From Verrucomicrobiota bacterium (lineage in GTDB: Bacteria; Verrucomicrobiota; Verrucomicrobiia; Opitutales; Opitutaceae): a DNA stretch of 64,000 nt. Made by a program: the position numbers and the translations under genes. The notes beneath the pieces were generated by a model, which worked only from the letters and a program-made list of their open reading frames with translations, did not search any database and was not told the origin of the DNA. The stretch's first letter is position 1; each line of letters starts with the position of its first letter. Positions 55,867 through 64,000 of the stretch are shown here, one piece after another. The DNA is taken from the NCBI GenBank assembly GCA_028293545.1, contig JAQGOP010000010.1, positions 30,909 through 94,908 on the forward strand, read 5' to 3'.

Positions 55867-57699
55867 TCACCAACCGTACGCCACCCCGGCCGAAATCTGG
55901 CGGCGCGCCGCCGGGACCGCGGGCACTTCCTGGAAACGCGAGTCCCACAGGTTGTCGACCTGGAGGCTGAACTCCGTGCGCTTCATCGCGACGGGACGGT
56001 AGGTCAGGCCCAGCGAACTGAACACGGCGTTGTCCCCACCCGTCGTGCGCAGGATATTTGACGCCTGGGCCCGGGCGGCGTTGTCAAACCGCAGTTCAAA
56101 CTCGCGCCCCATGCGAACCACGATGGCCGCGGTGAAACGCTGGCGCGCGTAATTCAAGGCATAGAAACTGGCATCGATCAGCGCGCCGCGGTAGTCCGGC
56201 GATTTCCCCAGCACCGTGTACCCCAGCACCAGGTCCACCGCGCTCCACGAACGCCGCGCAACAAACTCCGCGCCGGTCGTGGCAATATCCACCGCGTTCG
56301 CACTCCGGGCCGTGACGCCGCGTTGAAAGGTCCAATCGACCAGATCGTCATCGCGCCGATAAAACAACGCGGCCTGTCCCATCCATCCCGCCGCGGTTCC
56401 GCTCACGCCCGCTTCGAGATTGTGGCTCGTCTCGCGCCCGAGGTTCGGGTTTCCCCGAAAAAGCCCCGCACCCGCCGCGGAATTGAGCGCAGTATAACTC
56501 GGCAACTGCGTCGTGGTCGCATAGCTGAGGTAAACCCGCTGCAGCGGCGAGGCCGCATCCTCGCGGGCGAGTTCCACGATCGGCGACGACGCCGAACCGT
56601 CGTGATTCGATTGATCGTAGGTGGCGCCCGCTTTCAGGATCACGCTGGAGCCGTCCGCGAGTTTCCAGGACTTCTCCGGCACGAGCGCCAGTTTCGTCAA
56701 CGTGCGGCTGTGAAACTTTCCTGCCGTCAGCGAAGTGGAATGAAGGTCGTCGGCCAGGATTTCGCCGTGGAAATTGAGCGTGAGCGCACCGACATCGCGC
56801 CGTCCGCCGACCGCCGCGCCGGTGACCCACGTCGTGTGCTGGAACGGATGCACGGCGCCGACCGCCGCGAAGCGATTGAAGGCGTAGTCGTCCTTATTGC
56901 GGCGATGATAAACGCCCGCTTCCAAAAAATCCCCGCCGCCGAGGTCGACGCGGTGGTTCAGCGCCACGAGCACCGTTTCCAGATCCTCCGATTCGTTCGA
57001 ATTGAACGGCGTGTAGAGGTTCGGCCATCCGAAGAATTTCGCCTGGTAGCCGGCAAACAAGTCCGTCTGCGAATTCGCGCCGGCGAGCTGGATGCGCGCG
57101 CTGACGCGATCGAAATGACTTTCGCCGAAAGGCACGGAGCCCTCCGAGGTGGAATGGCCCCACGCGACATCCGCTCCCACCTTTTGCCCAAGAAACTCGG
57201 CGTCGCTCGCATAGCCCTGGTAAAACTCCTGGCGGTTCATCCCATGGTCGCCAGCCGCCACCGAGGCCGCGCCGACGTTTTTGATTGGACGCCACGCGTA
57301 CGCGATCGCGCCCACCGTGGAATTGAAACCGACCAGGGCGTGCTCCGCACCGGTCACGATTTCGGGCGCGCCAAGCATCGCGGGCGCGATCGGGATTTCC
57401 GCGTAATAATGCCCCGTCTGCGGATCGCTCAATGAAACGGCCCCGAAGCGGAAACCGGTGTTCTCGAAAATTCCGCCGCGCAAGGTCACGTCCGCCTGCG
57501 CCTCCGTGAGATTTCGCGCCTGCAGATCGACGCGGGGCTCGAAACGCAGCGCCGACACCGGCATCGCGAACGCGGCGGCGGGCGATTGGTTCGCCACGCG
57601 CGGCGAATAAACCGTGATTTCCGGGAGGTTCACCGGCGCCACCTGGGCCGCCAAAGGGGCGGCAACGAGGAGCGCGGCCGCGAAGTTTCGAACGTTCAT
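55867..57699 (-). CDS. TonB-dependent outer-membrane receptor (BtuB-like)
   Basis: 610 residues. The signal peptide is NFAAALLVAAPLAAQVA. A compact plug follows (LNLPEITVY-type TonB box as VNLPEITVYSPRV; EADVTLRGGIFENTGFRFGA; APEIVTGAEHALVGFNSTVG) and a barrel with the end ARRQISAGVAYGW. Size and plug resemble BtuB and small vitamin or metal receptors more than the sugar receptors. Cargo unknown; I saw no cobalamin riboswitch in the 107 bases upstream. Confidence 0.9.
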   Translation of the reverse strand: MNVRNFAAALLVAAPLAAQVAPVNLPEITVYSPRVANQSPAAAFAMPVSALRFEPRVDLQARNLTEAQADVTLRGGIFENTGFRFGAVSLSDPQTGHYYAEIPIAPAMLGAPEIVTGAEHALVGFNSTVGAIAYAWRPIKNVGAASVAAGDHGMNRQEFYQGYASDAEFLGQKVGADVAWGHSTSEGSVPFGESHFDRVSARIQLAGANSQTDLFAGYQAKFFGWPNLYTPFNSNESEDLETVLVALNHRVDLGGGDFLEAGVYHRRNKDDYAFNRFAAVGAVHPFQHTTWVTGAAVGGRRDVGALTLNFHGEILADDLHSTSLTAGKFHSRTLTKLALVPEKSWKLADGSSVILKAGATYDQSNHDGSASSPIVELAREDAASPLQRVYLSYATTTQLPSYTALNSAAGAGLFRGNPNLGRETSHNLEAGVSGTAAGWMGQAALFYRRDDDLVDWTFQRGVTARSANAVDIATTGAEFVARRSWSAVDLVLGYTVLGKSPDYRGALIDASFYALNYARQRFTAAIVVRMGREFELRFDNAARAQASNILRTTGGDNAVFSSLGLTYRPVAMKRTEFSLQVDNLWDSRFQEVPAVPAARRQISAGVAYGW

Positions 57700-57806
57700 C
57701 CCGCAAGCGCTAGCAGGCTCAATTCGAAAAACAAGCTCTAGTTAGTCCATATCCGAAGACGCCTTAACTAGTACGGAATTTCTCGTCGACCGTCTCCTGC
57801 GCTCAT

Positions 57807-57833
57807 AAAAAACCCCGGTCAAGACGACCGGGG
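57807..57833 (-). terminator. Intrinsic terminator after the ferredoxin gene
   Basis: Stem CCCCGGTC (57813-57820) with GACCGGGG (57826-57833), loop of 5, followed on the minus strand by six T residues (57807-57812). It lies 24 bases past the ferredoxin stop and separates it from the TonB receptor gene. Confidence 0.9.
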
Positions 57834-57856
57834 CGGATGTCACGGACGAGCGGGAC

Positions 57857-58093
57857 TTATTCGTCGCCGTCGTTGCCGATGGCCTCAACCGGGCAGCCCT
57901 CGAGGGCCTCCATGCAAAGCGAAACCTCTTCCTCGGTGGTCGGCTGTTTGTGAACGTAGGAATAGCCGCCTTCGTCGTGCCGGGTGAAAAATGCGGGCGC
58001 GGTTTCCCGGCAAAGGTCGCAGTCGATGCATTGCTGATCGACGTAGAATTTACCCCCGGTGTTCTGCGCCCACTTGTCTGCTTTGTTGGCCAT
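57857..58093 (-). CDS. Single-cluster [4Fe-4S] ferredoxin
   Basis: 78 residues from the ATG at 58093 (MANKADKWAQNTGGKFYVDQ); the longer frame to 58237 has no family similarity. The cluster ligands are CIDCDLC and the distal Cys in EGCPVEAIGND, with an acidic C-terminus. Small mono-cluster ferredoxins shuttle single electrons between cytoplasmic redox enzymes; the partners are not evident from the neighbours. It is divergent from the rhomboid gene and followed by a strong terminator. Confidence 0.93.
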   Translation of the reverse strand: MANKADKWAQNTGGKFYVDQQCIDCDLCRETAPAFFTRHDEGGYSYVHKQPTTEEEVSLCMEALEGCPVEAIGNDGDE

Positions 58094-58236
58094 GGCTCGC
58101 GCGAACAAAGAGTAAATGAAACTGCTGTCAAGCGGTCTGGGCGGCATTAAAATCGGGCGGTTTTCCCTCGGGAAAGCGTCGGAAATCTTGGGGTGGCGGC
58201 TTGTGTTTGCGCCCTCCCTTTCCATCCTTCTTAGCA

Positions 58237-59121
58237 ATGCTCTCGGACCGTTCGTACATGCGCGACAATTATCCCCGTGAAAGAACCTCGGTTTTGACGT
58301 GGCTGATGTCGGCGATCGTGGCCGGTTTCGTCCTGCAGACCGTGATGGGCCGGGTGTTCAACACGCCGGGGATGGTCGAGCATGCGTTCCAGCTCTCGGG
58401 CGGCGCGCTCCGCTCGTTTCGCATCTGGACCCTGTTGAGCTACAGCTTCCTGCACGACATCGACAACCTGCTCTACGTCGTCGGCAGCCTCTTTGCGCTC
58501 TACTTCCTGGGCCGCGCGATCGAGCCGATGCTGGGCTGGAAACGTTTCCTTGGACTTTACGCGGGCCTTGTTTTCGCCGGCGGGCTCGCCTGGACCGCAC
58601 TGCACTGGAACACCGGTGGCGCGCTGATGGGCGCCTCCTCCGCGGTGTTTGGCCTTTTCGTGGTGTACGCGTGTTTTTTTCCGGTGCAGCCGGTGACATT
58701 TCTCCTGTTTTTCGTGCTGCCGGTCACGCTGAAGCCCCGTCCAGTCGCGATCGCCCTGGCGATTTTTGACCTCACGGGCTGCTTGTTCTACGAGGTAGTG
58801 GGCGCGGCTTCCCCGTTTCATTTTGCGCATTCCGCGCATCTCGGGGCGATGGCCGCCGGCTGGGTCTATTTCCGGTATCTGCACGAAGCCAAGTGGCGCC
58901 TGCCCAAACGACGGCCCGATATCGAGCTGCCGCGCTGGGCCCGGAAGCAGGCCAAGGCACCCGCACCCGTCAATTTTCAGGTTAACCTTGAACCCCCTCT
59001 CGATGTCCGCGCGGAAGTCGACCGCATCCTCGACAAGATCAATAGCCAAGGCTTCGGCGCTCTGAGTGCCGACGAGAAACGACTCCTCGACGAAGCCAAG
59101 GATCTCTTGAGCCGTCCCTAA
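58237..59121 (+). CDS. Rhomboid-family intramembrane serine protease
   Basis: About 294 residues from the ATG at 58237 (MLSDRSYMRDNYPRERTS). Six or so hydrophobic segments contain the rhomboid signatures: nucleophile Ser in GASSAVFGL, catalytic His in HSAHLGAMAAGWVYF, and WR-like region RIWTLLSYSFLHDIDNLLYV. The cytoplasmic C-terminus (VDRILDKINSQGFGALSADE then KRLLDEAKDLLSR) is the small helical domain often attached to rhomboids of this type. It cleaves membrane proteins in the bilayer; substrates unknown. Confidence 0.93.
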   Translation: MLSDRSYMRDNYPRERTSVLTWLMSAIVAGFVLQTVMGRVFNTPGMVEHAFQLSGGALRSFRIWTLLSYSFLHDIDNLLYVVGSLFALYFLGRAIEPMLGWKRFLGLYAGLVFAGGLAWTALHWNTGGALMGASSAVFGLFVVYACFFPVQPVTFLLFFVLPVTLKPRPVAIALAIFDLTGCLFYEVVGAASPFHFAHSAHLGAMAAGWVYFRYLHEAKWRLPKRRPDIELPRWARKQAKAPAPVNFQVNLEPPLDVRAEVDRILDKINSQGFGALSADEKRLLDEAKDLLSRP

Positions 59122-59195
59122 AGCGGGACCCGCTCCGTGCCGATTCCTTCAGTCGGCGTGAAACATTTCACCAATTCGCCTATCTCATCAAATCC

Positions 59196-61430
59196 ATGAT
59201 TCGCCTTCCTCTCTTCCGGCGGTTCGCTCTTGGTTCCGCCCTCCTGGCCCTCTCGGTCTCTACCGTCCTGGCCGCCACCGATCAGAAAAAGTTTTCCAGC
59301 TCTTCCGCCCTCACCATCGAGGCCCGCACGCTGGTGCAGCTGCTCGAGCAGGCCCACTACAACCGCGATGCCGTCCATAGCGGCGATTTCGCCGAGGTGA
59401 TTCCCAACTTCATGGGCGACCTCGACGGGCAGCGTCTTTTTTTCCTCGGCAGCGACAAGGCCGTCTTCGGCACCCGCTTCGGGAAAAACGTCTATTGGAA
59501 CATCAGTGGTCTCGGTAATATCGACGCCGCCTACGATATCTTCGCCATTTACGAATCGCGCACCCAGGACCGCATCAACTGGGTGTTCGATGAACTCAAG
59601 AAGGACATTGATCTCACCGGCAGCGACAGTTACCGGTTCGATCGCACGAAGGCCGAATGGCCCGCCACCGGCGCCGCCGCCGATGAACTCTGGCGCCAGC
59701 GGATCAAATACGAGCTCATCGCGGAGCTCGTGAACAAGAAGACCGCCGCCATCGACCAGAAAGCGATCGGCGACGCCAAGCAGGTCGTGCACAAGCGCTA
59801 CGAGCGCATGCTGAAGAATCTCGGCGAAATCGAGGGCAACGAGATCGGCGAACTCTTCCTCTCCAACGTCGCCCGGCTCTACGATCCGCACTCGACCTAT
59901 TTCTCCGCTGAAACGTTCGAGGACTTCGGCATCCAGATGAAGCTCGAACTCGTCGGCATCGGTGCCGTGCTCAGTGTCGAAGACGACTACTGCACGGTGA
60001 AGGAGATCGTTCCCGGCGGCCCGGCCGACCTGAGCAAGCAGCTCAAGCCCGGCGACAAGATCATTTCCGTCGCCCAGCCCGATTCCGAATCGGTCGAAGT
60101 CATCGGCATGAAACTGCGCCGCATCGTCGAACGGATCCGCGGCAGCAAGGGCACCCAGGTTATTCTCACCGTCCAACCCGCCGACGCCCCCGACCCTTCC
60201 GCCCGCAAGACCGTCACAATCGTCCGCGATGTCGTTAAGCTCAACGATGCCCGCGCGCACGGCGCCGTCTTCCAGGTTCCGGGTGCCGACGGCCAGGTCA
60301 CTCCGCTCGGGGTCATTTCCCTCCCCTCGTTTTACGGCCCGGCCGAGAACGACAGCGGGGAAAAGCAAAGCGCCACCCACGACGTCGCCGAGCTCATCAC
60401 CCAGCTCAAGGCCGCCGGCGTCAAAGGCCTGGTCCTCGACCTCCGCCACAATGGCGGCGGCTATCTTTCCGAGGCGATCGACCTGACGGGGCTGTTCATC
60501 AGCGAGGGTCCCGTTGTGCAGGTGAAAAATTCCCTTGGCGAAATCCAGGTCGACAGCGACACGAACCGCAGCATCGCCTACGACGGCCCCCTCGCCGTCC
60601 TCGTGGATCGCTTCAGCGCCTCCGCCTCCGAGATCGTCACCGGCGCGCTCCAGAATTACGGGCGCGCTATCGTGATCGGCGACAGCTCGACGCATGGCAA
60701 AGGATCCGTCCAGAGCGTGTGGGAGATGAAGAACCTTGTTTCCCAACTCGCCCGTTCCCCCGTCAAAACGGGCGCCGTCAAACTGACGATCCAGAAGTAC
60801 TACCTGCCGAATGGCTCTTCCACTCAACTCAAGGGAGTCGTGCCCGACATCGTCCTTCCCTCGATCGATGAATTTCTCCCGATCGGCGAAGGCTCGCTGC
60901 CGCACGTGCTGGCTTGGGACGAAATCCCCAGCAGCATTTTCGACGGCCATCCGCTGGACGCCAAGATTGTCCAGCCCCTCCGCGAGGCGAGCGCGGTCCG
61001 CCAGACCAAGCTCGAGGAATTCCTCTACCTCCGGAAAAACATCGACTGGTTCAAGATGCGCCAGAACCAGAAGCTCGCCTCGCTTAACCTTGATGCGCGC
61101 CGCCAGCAGAAAGCGTCGGACGAAATTTTCCGCAAGGCCATGGAAGCCGAGAAGCTCGAACTCGCGAAAAGCGATTACCCATACAAGGAGTTCCGCCTCG
61201 GCCCGCCGCCCCTGCCAAAGATCAAGCCGGCCAAGAAACCGGATGCGAACAGCGAAGATGACGACGAGTCGGAATTGAGCACCGACAACAACGACGCCTA
61301 CGCGAAGGTGGACGTCTTCCTCCGTGAAAGCTTCCGGGTGATCAACGACGCGATCGTCCTGGCCAAAGACCAGAAGTTCGCCGCCGACACCCACGCACCC
61401 CTGACCGCGATGCTCGGGCGCAAGGGGTAA
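59196..61430 (+). CDS. prc: C-terminal processing (tail-specific) protease, S41 family
   Basis: 744 residues with a signal peptide (FALGSALLALSVSTVLAATD). N-terminal helical domain, a PDZ domain (GIGAVLSVEDDYCTVKEIVP; GGPADLSKQLKPGDKII), then the S41 protease core with LDLRHNGGGYLSEAIDLTGL, catalytic Ser in DRFSASASEIVTGAL and Lys in STHGKGSVQ. A charged C-terminal tail ends the protein. Prc cuts periplasmic proteins from their C-termini and trims cell-wall enzymes. Its 3' end is convergent with prmC, with 15 bases between. Confidence 0.95.
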   Translation: MIRLPLFRRFALGSALLALSVSTVLAATDQKKFSSSSALTIEARTLVQLLEQAHYNRDAVHSGDFAEVIPNFMGDLDGQRLFFLGSDKAVFGTRFGKNVYWNISGLGNIDAAYDIFAIYESRTQDRINWVFDELKKDIDLTGSDSYRFDRTKAEWPATGAAADELWRQRIKYELIAELVNKKTAAIDQKAIGDAKQVVHKRYERMLKNLGEIEGNEIGELFLSNVARLYDPHSTYFSAETFEDFGIQMKLELVGIGAVLSVEDDYCTVKEIVPGGPADLSKQLKPGDKIISVAQPDSESVEVIGMKLRRIVERIRGSKGTQVILTVQPADAPDPSARKTVTIVRDVVKLNDARAHGAVFQVPGADGQVTPLGVISLPSFYGPAENDSGEKQSATHDVAELITQLKAAGVKGLVLDLRHNGGGYLSEAIDLTGLFISEGPVVQVKNSLGEIQVDSDTNRSIAYDGPLAVLVDRFSASASEIVTGALQNYGRAIVIGDSSTHGKGSVQSVWEMKNLVSQLARSPVKTGAVKLTIQKYYLPNGSSTQLKGVVPDIVLPSIDEFLPIGEGSLPHVLAWDEIPSSIFDGHPLDAKIVQPLREASAVRQTKLEEFLYLRKNIDWFKMRQNQKLASLNLDARRQQKASDEIFRKAMEAEKLELAKSDYPYKEFRLGPPPLPKIKPAKKPDANSEDDDESELSTDNNDAYAKVDVFLRESFRVINDAIVLAKDQKFAADTHAPLTAMLGRKG

Positions 61431-61445
61431 GGTTCCGCGCCGCCC

Positions 61446-62294
61446 TCATTCCGCCCAGGCTAGGAAAAACCGATCCCGCCCGGTAAGGTCCGGCACGGAC
61501 TCGGTTCGTTTCAGCCCGGCCTCGGCGGCAATCCGCGCGAGTTCGGCGTGCTGCGAAATCCCGGTTTCCAACGCCACCATTCCACCGGCGGCGAGAAATT
61601 GCGGCGCGCCGCGGAGGATTTTCCCGAGGTCGGCGAGGCCGTTCTCCTCGGCGGTCAAGGCATGCACGGGCTCGTGACCGCGCACCTCCGGGGTGGTTTC
61701 GGCAGTTTCCGCCGCGGAAAGGTAAGGCGGGTTGGCGACGATCAAATCGAAGCACAGGTCGCGCGGCAACTCCTCGAACCAGTTCGATTGGATCACGTTC
61801 ACCCGGTCGGCCAAGGCCGTCGCCGCCGCGTTTTCACCGGCCAGCGCCAAGGCCCCGGGACTCAGGTCCACGGCCGTTACCTTGGCTGCGGGATAATGCT
61901 TCGCCAGCCCGAGCGCGATGGCCCCGCTGCCCGTGCCCAAGTCGAGGATGGTCGCAGGCGCCTGCCCCAGCCGCTCCGTGATCAACTCCAGGAGCCGTTC
62001 CGTTTCGGGGCGGGGAATCAAGGCACGGGGGTCGACCTTCAACTTCAGCCCAAAAAAATCCGTTTCGCCGAGGATGTATTGCACCGGCTCGCGGAGTCCG
62101 CGCCGGCGGACCAGCGGGCGAATCAATTCCAACTCCGCATCCGTCAATGGGCGCTCGAACTGCATGTAAAGCTGCATGCGCTTCAGGCTGAGCGCATGGC
62201 CGACGAGGAGCTCCGCGTTCAGCCGGGGCGAGTCGATGCCCTTGCCCGCGAAAAAATCGGTGGTCTTCTTGATGACCTCGAGGACTGTCAGCAT
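61446..62294 (-). CDS. prmC: Peptide chain release factor N5-glutamine methyltransferase
   Basis: 282 residues. N-terminal helical bundle (LNAELLVGHALSLKRMQLYM), then the SAM-binding domain with LDLGTGSGAIALGLAKHYP and the signature NPPY in DLIVANPPYLSAAE. It methylates the Gln of the GGQ motif in release factors. It follows prfA after one base on the same strand, the classical prfA-prmC arrangement. Confidence 0.95.
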   Translation of the reverse strand: MLTVLEVIKKTTDFFAGKGIDSPRLNAELLVGHALSLKRMQLYMQFERPLTDAELELIRPLVRRRGLREPVQYILGETDFFGLKLKVDPRALIPRPETERLLELITERLGQAPATILDLGTGSGAIALGLAKHYPAAKVTAVDLSPGALALAGENAAATALADRVNVIQSNWFEELPRDLCFDLIVANPPYLSAAETAETTPEVRGHEPVHALTAEENGLADLGKILRGAPQFLAAGGMVALETGISQHAELARIAAEAGLKRTESVPDLTGRDRFFLAWAE

Positions 62295-62295
62295 A

Positions 62296-63411
62296 TCAAT
62301 CGTCGTCGCCCGCCCGCGGCGCCACGTAAACCTGGCCGGTCAGCGCCGCGAGCTTCTGCTCGTAGTCCGCTTTCTGGAGCGCAGCAATGATCCCGCCGAT
62401 ATTGCCCTCCATTACCTGCGGGAGACTGTAGAGCGTGAGGCCAATGCGGTGATCGGTCATGCGATTCTGGGGGAAATTATAAGTCCGGATGCGTTCGCTG
62501 CGGTCACCCGAGCCGATCTGGCTGCGCCGCTCCGCGGCGTATTTGGCGTGCTCCTCATCCTCGCGGCGCTGCAGCAGCCGCGAACGCAGCACGGTCATCG
62601 CCCGGCCCTTGTTCTTCAGCTGTGAGCGCTCGTCGGCACAACTCACGATCAGGCCGGTGGGTTTGTGCAGGATCTGCACGGCGGAATCGGTGGTGTTGAC
62701 CCCCTGCCCGCCCGGACCGCTCGCGCGGCTCACGGTGATTTCCAAATCCTGCGGGTCGATCTGCACGTCCACTTCCTCGGCTTCCGGCAACACGGCCACG
62801 GTCACCGTCGACGTGTGGATGCGTCCGTTTGCCTCGGTCACCGGCACGCGTTGCACGCGTTGGACGCCGCTCTCGAATTTCAGCTGGCGGTAGACCTCGG
62901 AGCCGGTGATCAGGAAAATGACTTCCTTGAACCCGCCGCGCTCGCTTTCGCTGCTGCTCATCGGCTGGACCTTCCAACCCCGGGAGTCGGCGTACTTCGA
63001 GTACATCCGGAAGAGCTCCGCGGCGAACAGGCTGGCTTCATCGCCACCGGTGCCCGCGCGTATTTCCATCACGGTGTCGCGCGAATCCGTCGGGTCCGGC
63101 GGGATCATCGCGAGCAGGACCGATTGGCGAAGCTGCTTCCGACGCAGTTCGAGTTCGGGCAATTCGGCGGCGGCCAGTTCCTTCAATTCGGCATCGCCCG
63201 CCGAGTCCTTCAACAAGGCGGTGGCTTCGGCGATCTCGCGCTCGACGCGATCGTGCGCGCGGTAATCCACGATGAGCTGCTGCAGCTTCTGCTGTTCGCG
63301 CGAAACCTCGGCGGCCTTGCGCGGGCTGGCATAGAACGACGGCTCCGCCATCTGCGCGTCGAGTTCGTCGCGGCGGCGTTCAAAGGGAAAGATGTCGGGA
63401 AGTTGATCCAT
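62296..63411 (-). CDS. prfA: Peptide chain release factor 1
   Basis: 371 residues. The GGQ catalytic loop is GPGGQGVNTTDSAVQILHKP, preceded by RF1-type sequence GRIHTSTVTVAVLPEAEEVD; the anticodon-like tripeptide region reads QRVPVTEANG, where PVT stands for the RF1 PxT motif. It releases finished peptides at UAA and UAG codons. Upstream of prmC, with only one base between them. Confidence 0.96.
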   Translation of the reverse strand: MDQLPDIFPFERRRDELDAQMAEPSFYASPRKAAEVSREQQKLQQLIVDYRAHDRVEREIAEATALLKDSAGDAELKELAAAELPELELRRKQLRQSVLLAMIPPDPTDSRDTVMEIRAGTGGDEASLFAAELFRMYSKYADSRGWKVQPMSSSESERGGFKEVIFLITGSEVYRQLKFESGVQRVQRVPVTEANGRIHTSTVTVAVLPEAEEVDVQIDPQDLEITVSRASGPGGQGVNTTDSAVQILHKPTGLIVSCADERSQLKNKGRAMTVLRSRLLQRREDEEHAKYAAERRSQIGSGDRSERIRTYNFPQNRMTDHRIGLTLYSLPQVMEGNIGGIIAALQKADYEQKLAALTGQVYVAPRAGDDD

Positions 63412-63529
63412 GAAACGAAAACAATACGAAGGGCCGGCGGAAGATTTGCGAATTGCGTGGGCCGGGGGGAGCGGCTTCGCTCCAGCGAAACTCTCGCCCG
63501 GCGGAACTGCCTAGCGGTGTTGATCAGCA

Positions 63530-64000
63530 ATGGCCACGACGCTCTTCACTCAAAACATCATCGCCTGCATCTGGGACTTCGACAAGACTCTTATCCCGGG
63601 GTACATGCAGGCGCCGCTCTTTCGTCGCTACGGACTCAACGAAGCCGAGTTCTGGAACGAAACCAACAAGCTCGCCGAGCACTACAAGAAGCGCGGCTAC
63701 CATCTTTCGCCCGAGATCAGCTACCTGAATCATTTGCTCACGTACACGCTCGCGGGACCGCTGAAGGGATTGAACAACAAAATCCTTCACGAGTGCGGCG
63801 CCGAGATCGAATTCTACAAGGGCCTCCCGGATTTCTTCGATCGCGCGCAGGCTTACACCCGCGAGAAACCGGAATACCAGAAGCACGAGATTTCCCTCGA
63901 GCATTACATCGTGAGCACCGGCATCGCGTCGATGGTGCGCGGCAGCCGGATCGCGAAACACATCGACGGCGTGTGGGCCTGCGAGTTCATCGAGAATCCG
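63530..64000 (+). CDS. HAD-superfamily phosphatase-like protein, 3' end outside window
   Basis: 157 codons from the ATG at 63530 to the window edge. Motif I is IIACIWDFDKTLIPGYMQAP (DxDxT, the nucleophile Asp). The cap region reads RRYGLNEAEFWNETNKLAEH. Motif II probably lies in HEISLEHYIVSTGIASMVRG (Ser/Thr of the HIYSTG-like turn). It hydrolyses a phosphate ester, substrate unknown. It is divergent from prfA. Confidence 0.85.
   Translation, partial: MATTLFTQNIIACIWDFDKTLIPGYMQAPLFRRYGLNEAEFWNETNKLAEHYKKRGYHLSPEISYLNHLLTYTLAGPLKGLNNKILHECGAEIEFYKGLPDFFDRAQAYTREKPEYQKHEISLEHYIVSTGIASMVRGSRIAKHIDGVWACEFIENP

Noticed and set aside
57700..57806. Cobalamin riboswitch ahead of the BtuB-like receptor
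   Set aside because: The gap is only about 107 bases before the ferredoxin terminator and shows no recognisable B12 box or multi-stem fold.
59118..61394. Very long open frame on the minus strand opposite the processing protease
   Set aside because: It mirrors the codon structure of prc, has no family features, and GC-rich DNA commonly leaves such antisense frames open. The same applies to long frames opposite the hybrid kinase (29356-31371), the propeller genes (24427-26376) and infB (38214-39782).

Overview
The window looks like a GC-rich Gram-negative chromosome, most likely Verrucomicrobiota, class Opitutae (Opitutaceae-like). This rests on two TonB-dependent receptors, one with the LSPFVV...DTDEGY amino terminus I associate with that group, a TamA/TamB outer-membrane assembly pair, several large secreted beta-propeller proteins, and attC-like repeats that encode KKE.NQ.PE protein tails. 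This is inference from protein character; no 16S gene is present.

Layout. 1-4104: end of a secreted haem-binding-domain protein, recN, an SDR oxidoreductase and a small unknown gene. 4184-27104: a large carbohydrate-acid utilisation region. Its left part has a NanM-like kelch mutarotase and MFS importer (coupled by ATGA), a GntR/LacI hybrid regulator, and a divergent operon for a NanA-like aldolase, a D-2-hydroxyacid dehydrogenase and an enolase-superfamily dehydratase. Its right part is a run of ten minus-strand genes: a TIM-barrel epimerase, four secreted propeller proteins (three of them close tandem paralogues), a TonB receptor, a fifth propeller protein, a FAH-family dehydratase, a YjhG-type aldonate dehydratase and an MFS carrier. 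The run suggests uptake of an oligosaccharide at the outer membrane, trimming in the periplasm and oxidation through sugar acids to 2-keto-3-deoxy acids.

27105-34690 is accessory DNA: a GNAT acetyltransferase, a frameshifted gene remnant, a RedB-like protein coupled to a hybrid histidine kinase, a truncated IS630-family element, and a row of seven attC-like sites with four small minus-strand genes. The row has integron-cassette architecture but no integrase in the window (a CALIN-type array), and the IS630 element appears to sit inside its last attC site. This is the most interesting part of the window.

34713-41840 is the conserved nusA-infB-rbfA-nrnA-truB-ribF operon. It has an unusual leader (promoter, then an intrinsic terminator just ahead of nusA) and a tRNA-Val followed by a terminator at its far end. 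41861-47678 holds a DUF2851 protein, a FixL/FixJ-like two-component pair, tRNA-Ser, a membrane zinc peptidase, a Gfo/Idh/MocA oxidoreductase and a cupin. 47912-64000 holds tamA/tamB, an M3 oligopeptidase, a second TonB receptor, a ferredoxin, a rhomboid protein, a C-terminal processing protease, prmC and prfA, and the start of a HAD-family phosphatase.

Short dispersed hairpin elements occur between genes: 847-955, 2715-2853, 4110-4187, 44988-45109 and 47752-47893. The elements at 2715 and 47752 belong to one family.
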